Below are positions 57,474 through 64,000 of a DNA stretch of 64,000 nt, in pieces. The translations under genes and the position numbers were made by a program. This DNA comes from JBKHYJ01 sp046565505. Lineage in GTDB: Bacteria > Acidobacteriota > Blastocatellia > UBA7656. Each line of letters starts with the position of its first letter. The first letter of the stretch is position 1. The DNA is taken from contig JBKHYJ010000061.1 in the NCBI GenBank assembly GCA_046565505.1, positions 62,001-126,000 of the forward strand, given 5' to 3'. The notes under the pieces are model-generated. The model saw nothing but the letters and a program-made list of their open reading frames with translations. It was not told the origin of the DNA and did not search any database.

Positions 57474-58192
57474 GCCTCGCCCGCCTTTATCGTCGCGCCC
57501 TCGACCTCGCGACCTATGCTCGCGGCTTCGCTGTCGCTCGCGACGCGGCCGTCTCTCAAAGCGATCCGGCGGTCGGCCCGCGCCGCGAGCTCGTGGTCGT
57601 GCGTCACGAGGACCAGCGTGGCCTTCCGCTTCCGGTTCATATCGACCATCAGGTCGAGCACGTGCCGGCCGTTGCGGGAGTCGAGGTTGCCCGTGGGCTC
57701 GTCGGCCAGGAGAATCGATGGGCCATTGGAGAAGGCCCTGGCGATGGCCACCCGCTGCTGCTCGCCGCCCGAGAGCTGCGAAGGGTAATGGTGCGCGCGT
57801 GCGACCAGGTCCACGTCTTCAAGCAGCCGCGCGGCGCGCTCGCGCGCGTCTTGCACGCCCGCGATCTCCATCGGGACGAGAATGTTTTCGAGCGCCGTCA
57901 TGGAGGGGATCAGGTGGAATGATTGAAAGACGAAGCCGATCTTTTCGCTCCGAAGCTCGGCAAGCTCGTCTTCACTCATGCGCGTGATTGCGCGGCCATC
58001 GATAAGAATCTCGCCCGCCGTAGGCGCGTCGAGCCCGGCAATCAGCCCGAGGAGCGTGGACTTGCCGCTGCCCGAAGGCCCTATGAGAGAAACGAACTCG
58101 CCATCTGAAATCTTCAAATCGAGCGCGTGAAGGATTGTCAACATCTCCGCCCCGGAGGGAACGACTTTCGTCACCTGATATAATTCAATCAT
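57470..58192 (-). CDS. ABC transporter ATP-binding protein (YbbA-type)
   Basis: 240 residues. Walker A GPSGSGKSTLL, Q-loop VFQSFHLIPSM, signature LSGGEQQRVAIARA, Walker B ILLADEPTGNLD and H-loop VTHDHELA, all intact. LolD/MacB class. Its ATG (58192-58190) overlaps the divergent tesA ATG by two bases. Pairs with the downstream YbbP-like permease. Confidence 0.95.
   Translation of the reverse strand: MIELYQVTKVVPSGAEMLTILHALDLKISDGEFVSLIGPSGSGKSTLLGLIAGLDAPTAGEILIDGRAITRMSEDELAELRSEKIGFVFQSFHLIPSMTALENILVPMEIAGVQDARERAARLLEDVDLVARAHHYPSQLSGGEQQRVAIARAFSNGPSILLADEPTGNLDSRNGRHVLDLMVDMNRKRKATLVLVTHDHELAARADRRIALRDGRVASDSEAASIGREVEGATIKAGEA
58176..58184 (+). promoter_or_regulatory. Extended -10 of tesA, implying a leaderless mRNA
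   Basis: TGATATAAT (exact TATAAT 58179-58184 with TGn). The tesA ATG at 58191 starts only 6 nt downstream, where transcription itself should begin. No ribosome site lies between. Confidence 0.55.
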
Positions 58193-58904
58193 GAAGTATT
58201 TTCTTTTCTATATCGCCCTGATCGCCCCATTCATTCTAACAGCCTGCGGGGGCGAGCCGCCGAAGGAAGCTCCCGGCCCGCCGCAGCCGCCGCCGCCAGC
58301 CGCGCCTGCCGTGCCCGCCAGCCCAAAGAAAAGTTTACCCAAGATAATCGCTTTCGGCGACAGCCTCACGGCGGGGTTCGGCCTCCCGGTCGAAGCGAGC
58401 TACCCGTCACTGCTACAAGACAAGCTCAACCGCGATGGGTTCGAGTACGAAGTCGTCAACGCCGGCGTATCGGGCGACACGTCTGCGGGCGGACTCGCGC
58501 GGATAGATTGGGCGCTCGAAGGCGACGTGAGGCTGGTCGTGCTCGAACTCGGGGCCAACGACATATTGCGCGGCCAGTCCGTCGCCGCGATGAAGCAGAA
58601 CCTCGGCGATATCATAGAGCGGGCGAAAGCGCGCGGCGCGGGCGTCTTGCTCGCGGGGATGGAGGCCCCCACCAACATGGGGACTCAGTATCGAAAAGCC
58701 GTACACGATGCGTATAAGTCGCTCGCGCGCGAGCACGGCGTCCCGCTCATCCCGTTCTTCCTGGACCGCGTCGCGGGCGTCGAATCGCTCAACCAGTCCG
58801 ACAGGATACACCCGAACGCGGAAGGGACGAAGGTCGTGGCCGAGACCGTCTATAAATTCCTGAAGCCCGAGCTTGAGAAGCGAAGCCGGCCGGCCGCAGG
58901 TTGA
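58191..58904 (+). CDS. tesA: SGNH-family arylesterase/thioesterase I
   Basis: 237 residues. Lipobox-like LTAC (Cys19) after a hydrophobic signal suggests a lipoprotein; then a Pro-rich spacer. GDSL nucleophile Ser58 (FGDSLTAGFG), block II Gly (VSGDTSAGG), block III GAND, block V DRIHPN with catalytic Asp and His. TesA-type multifunctional esterase. Conserved divergent neighbour of the ybbA-ybbP pair, as in E. coli. Confidence 0.9.
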   Translation: MKYFLFYIALIAPFILTACGGEPPKEAPGPPQPPPPAAPAVPASPKKSLPKIIAFGDSLTAGFGLPVEASYPSLLQDKLNRDGFEYEVVNAGVSGDTSAGGLARIDWALEGDVRLVVLELGANDILRGQSVAAMKQNLGDIIERAKARGAGVLLAGMEAPTNMGTQYRKAVHDAYKSLAREHGVPLIPFFLDRVAGVESLNQSDRIHPNAEGTKVVAETVYKFLKPELEKRSRPAAG

Positions 58905-59054
58905 AAGGCGGCTCGCTTCTGGCGGTGTTGCTCGGGCGAGCGATCTGTCAATCGATCAGGTGCGATGGGCTTGCCTAATCGCCGAATCAAACGGACAATG
59001 GGTCATCGCGAACAGGCCCGTGAACTTTCAACCTGTGCGGAGGTGCTCAACTAA

Positions 59055-60647
59055 ATGCATTTTGACATTCGTATGCCGGGTGGAATCACTCGCGCCCTGG
59101 CGGTTTTGGTCGCAGGCGCCCTCTGTTTGAGCGCGAGCCAGTCGCCGGCCGGGCGTACCCCGGTGACTGACGACGTGCGCGCGGCGCTCGACCGCATATC
59201 GGCAGATTCGTTACGCGGCCACCTGTCGTTCATCGCCTCCGACGCGCTTGAGGGGCGCGACACGCCTTCGCGCGGGCTCGATATAGCCGCCGAATATATC
59301 GCCGCGCAATTCCGTCGTGCGGGCATAGAGCCCGCGGGCGATGACGGCTATTTTCAGACCGCGAACTGGGTCCTGGCAGAACGCGACATGAATGGCTTTG
59401 ACTTTAGAATTTACCACCGGGGCCGGACGACGAGCGTGGCGAAAACAGAGGTCAGCTTTTCGCTCGACAGGGACCTGGCGCTCTCCCGCGCCGCTATCGT
59501 CAAGGTAGATTACAAAGATTCGGCCGCGATTGCCGCCCTCAAGCCGGAGCGCGTGGCGGGCAAAGCGATCATGACCGAGATACCTGACTTCCGCCGCGAG
59601 GACCGCTCCCGATGGGCGGAGATGTTTCGCGCGCAAAATCAATTCATCACGCGGATGAGCGCGCTCAAAGCCGCACTCATCATTTCGGTCGACCGCGCGG
59701 GCGGCAAGGGGCGCGGCGCGGGGCGAGGAAGGCTGATCGACCCGGAGAACAGGCGCCCGGCCGAGGAGTCGCCGGACGTGCCCCTGATTACGGTTCACGA
59801 TTCCAGGGTGGCGAAGCTGTATGACGCCGCGGGGGCGGGCGACTACGTCTCTTTGCGCGTGCCGGGCGTGATTGAAAGGCCCGTTAAGGTGCGTAATTGT
59901 ATCGGCATTCTGCGCGGCTCCGACCCCGCGCTCAAGGACAGCTACGTCCTGGTGACAGCGCATTACGACCACATAGGGGTGAGGCCGGAAGTCGTCGGCG
60001 ATAACATCTTTAATGGCGCGAACGACGATGGCAGCGGCACGGTCTCGGTCATCGAGCTGGCGTCCGCGATAGCGACCCTGAAAGAGCGGCCGAGGCGGAG
60101 CATCGTCTTTATGACTTTCTTTGGCGAAGAGAAAGGGCTGCTGGGCTCGCGGTATTACGGGCGCCACCCCGTATTCCCCATCGAGAAGACCGTGGCCGAC
60201 GTGAACCTGGAACAGGTCGGCCGCACGGACAGCAGTGAGGGGCCGCAGCTTTCAAACGCGTCGATGACGGGGTTCGACTATTCCGACGTGGGAAAGATCT
60301 TCAAGGCCGCGGGGGAAGTGACCGGCATAGACGTTTATAAGAACGAGCAGAACAGCGACCCTTTCTTCGGCCGAAGCGACAACCAGGCCCTCGCCGACCA
60401 GGGCGTGCCCGCGCATACGCTGTGCACGGCTTTCGTTTATCCTGATTACCACGGCGCCGGCGATCACTGGGACAAGATAGACTACCAGAACATGGCAAAA
60501 GTCGACCGCATGGTGGCTTTGGGCTTGATTATGATAGCTAACAGCGCAGAGGAGCCGAAGTGGAACGAGGCGAACCCGAAGGCCGCGCGATACCTGAAAG
60601 CATGGAAAGAGCGTCATGCCAGATCAGCCGCAGACAGCCGCAGGTGA
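59055..60647 (+). CDS. Secreted M28-family aminopeptidase
   Basis: 530 residues, ATG 59055. Signal segment (about 12-30). Catalytic metal motifs: HYDHIG, GANDDGSG, FFGEEKGLLGSRYY, VNLEQVG and YPDYHGAGDHWDKIDYQ. An insert (about 100-240) between the signal and catalytic core resembles a PA domain. Follows tesA by 150 nt in the same direction. Confidence 0.9.
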   Translation: MHFDIRMPGGITRALAVLVAGALCLSASQSPAGRTPVTDDVRAALDRISADSLRGHLSFIASDALEGRDTPSRGLDIAAEYIAAQFRRAGIEPAGDDGYFQTANWVLAERDMNGFDFRIYHRGRTTSVAKTEVSFSLDRDLALSRAAIVKVDYKDSAAIAALKPERVAGKAIMTEIPDFRREDRSRWAEMFRAQNQFITRMSALKAALIISVDRAGGKGRGAGRGRLIDPENRRPAEESPDVPLITVHDSRVAKLYDAAGAGDYVSLRVPGVIERPVKVRNCIGILRGSDPALKDSYVLVTAHYDHIGVRPEVVGDNIFNGANDDGSGTVSVIELASAIATLKERPRRSIVFMTFFGEEKGLLGSRYYGRHPVFPIEKTVADVNLEQVGRTDSSEGPQLSNASMTGFDYSDVGKIFKAAGEVTGIDVYKNEQNSDPFFGRSDNQALADQGVPAHTLCTAFVYPDYHGAGDHWDKIDYQNMAKVDRMVALGLIMIANSAEEPKWNEANPKAARYLKAWKERHARSAADSRR

Positions 60648-61214
60648 GAGCCGATAAGAGAAGCCGCGAATTTGACGCCGAAGCGCCGCGGACCCGAAAA
60701 GAAAAGCCGATTGGGGACTTGTGATCTAAACCTCTCACGCGCCCCCTTGCTCGACTCCCCTTGTGCCGCGCCCCTTCAGCCGCCGAAGGGGGTCCGAAGA
60801 GAATGAATCCAAAGTTGAGCGGTCACCCTCTATATGATACAAAGACAGCCAATGAATAAAGAGGCGCGCGACTGAGGATGCGCCGCGGCAAGCTCGCAAA
60901 ATGGCTGGCTTTCCACAGACGGACGGGCGAAAATCAGCCCTAAAGATGCCTATCGGGGGATGAATAGGCATCGGCCCGGTTGGCCGCGCGTGTGGCCTTT
61001 GAGCGTTTACGTTTCCCTCAAAGGTCAGGCGGACCGGCGACGGCGTACATTGAACGTTCATGTTTGACTGGCATCAAACATGCCAGAAGGCAGCCTGCTC
61101 GATTGAATGACTCTTACCTGATGCCGTGATACGGGTGGGTGTTACTGCATGCCGGGTCGTCATGTCAGTGAACATGCAATATGAATGTATTCAAGAAAAG
61201 TAGAAGGACTACAC
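60648..61214 (+). other. Intergenic region with palindromes before the XRE gene
   Basis: 567 nt. Holds a 9-bp inverted repeat (GATGCCTAT 60945-60953, ATAGGCATC 60964-60972) and a second one (CATGTTTGA 61059-61067, TCAAACATG 61074-61082). No gene credible; opposite-strand ORFs here look like noise. Confidence 0.5.
61059..61082. promoter_or_regulatory. Operator-like palindrome near the XRE gene
   Basis: 9-bp arms CATGTTTGA/TCAAACATG around CTGGCA. The related sequence GTGAACATG occurs again at about 61170. XRE regulators often bind such sites upstream of their own gene. Not demonstrated. Confidence 0.4.
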
Positions 61215-61658
61215 ATGGGTAAGTACGTTAAGGAGAATCTGAGCCAGCTCGTCAGGAGAGTCGTCAGGCAGAAGAAACTGAAGCTGCGTAACGTCCAGGA
61301 GAAATCGGCCGGGCAGATTGACGAAAGCTACGTCAGCAGGATAATGACGGGGAGCGTAAAGAACATCACCCTCGACAAGCTGGTCGCGCTGGCGCGGGGC
61401 CTTGACGAAGACCCTCACACGCTCTTCACGGCGTATTACGGCCACCCGCCGGCCTCGGCCAGCGAGCCGCAAGACGTGTTCGAGATGGACGTGCCGGAGT
61501 TCGTATCGCTGATGCAGAAAGTGTCGGTCAACCCCGGTCTGATAGAGATGATGAAAGAGGCCGTTCATCTCCTCCCCGAAGAGTGCGCGGCCGTCGTCAG
61601 GTACGTCGCCTATCTGAATGAGAGCAAGCGGGGGTCAAAGCGAAGCAGGAAAAGCTGA
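61215..61658 (+). CDS. XRE-family helix-turn-helix regulator
   Basis: 147 residues from ATG 61215 with AAGGA 7 nt upstream. N-terminal HTH (residues about 8-65: LSQLVRRVVRQKKLKLRNV ... ESYVSRIMTGSVKNITLDKLVALARGL). C-terminal half (about 85-147) has no recognised sensor. Probable repressor; targets unknown. Confidence 0.78.
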   Translation: MGKYVKENLSQLVRRVVRQKKLKLRNVQEKSAGQIDESYVSRIMTGSVKNITLDKLVALARGLDEDPHTLFTAYYGHPPASASEPQDVFEMDVPEFVSLMQKVSVNPGLIEMMKEAVHLLPEECAAVVRYVAYLNESKRGSKRSRKS

Positions 61659-61743
61659 GGGGCAGTAAGAGGGTTAGCCAGTTTTTTCTCCATGCTGGCG
61701 CGCGGCCGCCAAGGCTAATCGCTTTTCGCCCCGACTTACTCCC

Positions 61744-62721
61744 TCAATGCTCGTAACCATGTGGATGCGCCCGATGCCATCTCCAGGCGCTCTCAATTAT
61801 CTCTTCAAGGCCACTGTGGCCGGGTTGCCAGTCTAACTCCCGCTTGATGCGCTCAGAACTCGCGACGAGGACCGCGGGGTCTCCCGGCCTGCGAGGCGAA
61901 TACTGCACGGGTATCGGATTGCCCGTGATGCGACGCGCAGCTTCTATCACCTCACGCACGGAATACCCCTTCCCTGTTCCCAGATTGTATGTGCGACTGC
62001 CCCCTTCAAGCAGCCGCAGGGCCCGTATGTGCGCGTCCGCTATATCGACGACATGTATGTAGTCCCGCACGCACGTTCCGTCAGGAGTTGGGTAATCGTT
62101 GCCGAATACCTCGACCTGTTCTCTTGACCCCATCGCGCAGCCGAGAACTATAGGTATGAGGTGCGTCTCAGGCGAATGGTGCTCTCCGAAATCACCCGTC
62201 GCGCCCGCTGCATTAAAGTACCTCAGGGTCGTGTACCTTACGCCATGAGCCACGTCATGCCAATGCAGCAGCCTCTCGAAAGTCAGCTTTGATTCGCCAT
62301 ACGGATTCGCGGGCCGCCTGCGCGAGTCTTCGGTTATCGGAGAATCTTCCGGCTCGCCATAGACGGCGCAGGTTGACGAAAAGACAATCCGCTTCACGCC
62401 GCACGCGGCCATCGCGTCGAGCAGGGTGATTCCGGCCGCCACGTTGTTGCGAAAATACATGGACGGGTTTGTCATCGATTCAGACACGAGCGCATGCGCC
62501 GCCAGGTGAATCACAGCCTCGATCTTATGCTCGCGCATACAGCCGGCCAGAGCCGCCCCATCATCGAGCCCCCCTACTATTAGCTCCGCGCCCGCAGCGA
62601 CCGCGCCGCGATGGCCCGCCGAGAGGTCGTCATAGATTAACGCGTTGTGCCCGAATGCCAGTAACCGCTCGGCTACGACGCTGCCGATGTAACCTGCCCC
62701 GCCCGTCACCAGGATATTCAT
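61744..62721 (-). CDS. galE: UDP-glucose 4-epimerase
   Basis: 325 residues from ATG 62721; GTG 62727 is also in frame with GGGGAG 6 nt upstream. NAD-binding GGAGYIGS near the N-terminus, SSTCAVYG, the catalytic YGESK pair (Tyr and Lys), and the NPYGESKL block. Interconverts UDP-glucose and UDP-galactose for polysaccharide or galactose metabolism. Confidence 0.95.
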   Translation of the reverse strand: MNILVTGGAGYIGSVVAERLLAFGHNALIYDDLSAGHRGAVAAGAELIVGGLDDGAALAGCMREHKIEAVIHLAAHALVSESMTNPSMYFRNNVAAGITLLDAMAACGVKRIVFSSTCAVYGEPEDSPITEDSRRRPANPYGESKLTFERLLHWHDVAHGVRYTTLRYFNAAGATGDFGEHHSPETHLIPIVLGCAMGSREQVEVFGNDYPTPDGTCVRDYIHVVDIADAHIRALRLLEGGSRTYNLGTGKGYSVREVIEAARRITGNPIPVQYSPRRPGDPAVLVASSERIKRELDWQPGHSGLEEIIESAWRWHRAHPHGYEH

Positions 62722-62917
62722 ACGCACATTCTTCTCCCCGACTGAAATGCGGCGCGGCCGTGTTGATCGAAGACGTTCTCCGGCCGCTTACGGCGCTGCG
62801 GCAAGTATTCGACACGCCCCGCCATGCGGTGAGCGAGAAATATTTTATCCCGCCTGAATTGTTTTCGGAATCTTTTTCGTCCAAACAAGTATCGACAATA
62901 TATCAGGAGGTAAGACT

Positions 62918-63694
62918 ATGCGTCGTCCCATGCGAAGGGGAGTGGCAGGACTATGTATATACACTCTATTGATCGTCGCTTCGACCGCACCCGCACAGGC
63001 GGGCAAGCCCGATGATCGAAAGCAGCTCGATACATCTCCGCGCGCCGGCCGGACTCGGTTTACAAAAGCCTTCATAGTAGATGACCGCTTGTCGGCGCTC
63101 AGGCAGGATGCCGACATAAAATCCCAGGTGCTTCGTCGCCTCCGCGTCGGGCGCCGCGTGTTTATAATCGAGTCTAAGAGCGCGGGGAGCGACGGGCATA
63201 GGTTTTACCGCGTGGCAGTGACGCGGCGCACCCGCGGGTGGCTCCACGAATCCGCGCTCACTATACCGGGACACACGGGTGAGGACGGCCGCCTTATTAA
63301 GCTCATAACAGACGCGCGTGACGGGCTGGACCGCATAACGCTCTGCCGGTTATTTCTTGAACAGTTCGGCCGCTCCGCGCTCGCGCCGCGCGCACTGCTC
63401 GCGCTGGCCGAAGAGGCGAGCCATGCTTCAGTGAGCCTGAGTCAAAACGCGCGCAAACGCCTGAAGGATATTGATGGGCGCAGCGATGACCTCAGGTATT
63501 ATTACCTCAGTGATGCGGGGCTGGATCGTTACAGCAGGCTGGGGATAGCTTTCGATTTCAAGCCATCAACCGCCGAGTACGTTTACGACGGCAAGGCATA
63601 CCGCGAGATCGTGAAGCGATTCCCGCACAGCCCGGAAGCCGAGCAGGCGCGCAAGCAACTCGCCTCCGCCGGTCAACGCCTGGCGCGGGAATAA
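62918..63694 (+). CDS. Exported SH3-like domain protein
   Basis: 258 residues, ATG with an AGGAGG site upstream. Signal peptide (about 5-28, ending APAQA-GK). A bacterial SH3-like stretch follows (about 47-100: FTKAFIVDDRLSALRQDADIK ... RVAVTRRTRGWLHESAL, given in pieces). Then helical TPR-like segments (about 110-250). Function unknown, possibly cell-wall binding. Confidence 0.65.
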   Translation: MRRPMRRGVAGLCIYTLLIVASTAPAQAGKPDDRKQLDTSPRAGRTRFTKAFIVDDRLSALRQDADIKSQVLRRLRVGRRVFIIESKSAGSDGHRFYRVAVTRRTRGWLHESALTIPGHTGEDGRLIKLITDARDGLDRITLCRLFLEQFGRSALAPRALLALAEEASHASVSLSQNARKRLKDIDGRSDDLRYYYLSDAGLDRYSRLGIAFDFKPSTAEYVYDGKAYREIVKRFPHSPEAEQARKQLASAGQRLARE

Positions 63695-63993
63695 GCGGGC
63701 TCACGGAGACCTCGCCGGTTATGACATGCTGGCGCGTGGCTGCACCGCCGGTTGGCCTGCCTGCTCCAGCGAGCCCGTCACACAGGCACGGCCCCTGTCG
63801 GCCGCGACTCATTCATCCAGAGCTTGAGGAGTCGCCCTGATTTCTCGCGCGCTCGCGCGGAGCCGAAGGTTTATTTCGGCAAGTTGCCTCAGGCTTCTTG
63901 CAAATCCCGAGTGTTTCGGTTTAGATATTTCTCGATTTAATTCCCACTGCGCGGTGGTGGACATGACGCGTGATAATCACGGAGGATATTAAC
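63695..63993 (+). other. Intergenic region before the last gene
   Basis: 299 nt without a credible gene. No clear palindrome or promoter was seen; the ribosome site GGAGG lies at 63980. Confidence 0.4.
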
Positions 63994-64000
63994 ATGCCAA
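63994..64000 (+). CDS. Start of an unknown gene
   Basis: ATG at 63994 preceded by GGAGG 9 nt upstream. Only two codons and one base are visible, so no product can be named. Confidence 0.5.

Noticed and set aside
60735..61061. Minus-strand ORF before the XRE gene
   Set aside because: No ribosome site, no family, and it covers palindromes.
63752..63940. 62-codon ORF near the right edge
   Set aside because: Basic, low-complexity translation and no ribosome site.

Overview
The window is GC-rich, gene-dense bacterial chromosome. It looks like Acidobacteriota, probably the Blastocatellia/Pyrinomonadales side. Pointers are an orphan duplicated FtsX/MacB-type permease (ADOP family), a fused 2-oxoglutarate dehydrogenase with an acyltransferase domain, a split ATP synthase operon that includes a b' subunit, and many secreted peptidases and TonB-type proteins. 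The placement is inferred from gene content; no rRNA or tRNA gene was seen.

Layout. 1-1976: 5' end of a kgd-type 2-oxoglutarate dehydrogenase (minus). 1977-3300: an AT-richer stretch with a triple operator-like motif, a run of very small ORFs with good ribosome sites and a strong terminator, leading into an MFS exporter (3300-4598). This is the least ordinary part of the window. 4854-11238: orphan permease, HD protein, TPR metallopeptidase and a periplasmic repeat protein. 11428-13985: rnc, lepB and a small membrane protein. 14051-19492: LolA-like protein, S41 peptidase and M36 peptidase. 19493-21043: non-coding, rich in palindromes. 21044-25847: NtrC-family regulator, DUF6599-like and zinc-ribbon/PH membrane proteins, alpha/beta hydrolase. 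26080-29198: Ca-binding-loop secreted protein and M28 peptidase. 29379-33574: ATP synthase b', b, delta, alpha, gamma, with no beta, epsilon, a or c. 33686-41014: VanZ-like protein, atypical M28-like peptidase, GT2 glucan-synthase-like enzyme, membrane protein, glpX, CheY-like receiver. 41234-49147: giant lamin-tail/IPT surface protein, Ycf48-like lipoprotein, two TonB-like proteins. 49213-54779: roadblock protein, ECF sigma/anti-sigma pair, pta, groES-groEL under a consensus promoter with a CIRCE operator. 54948-58904: YbbP/YbbA-type ABC exporter divergent from tesA. 59055-63694: M28 peptidase, XRE regulator, galE, SH3-like protein. A new gene begins at 63994.

How it fits together. Central metabolism (kgd, glpX, pta, ATP synthase, galE) is interleaved with envelope and protein-degradation functions: three M28-type, one S41, one M36 and one TPR-HEXXH peptidase, signal peptidase I, two TonB proteins and two families of FtsX-type permeases. 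This suits an aerobic or facultative heterotroph that feeds on proteins and remodels its envelope. Regulation visible in the DNA includes HrcA/CIRCE control of groESL, several sigma-70 promoters (some extended -10), strong intrinsic terminators, a tesA promoter that predicts a leaderless mRNA, and a 17-bp hairpin between atpA and atpG.
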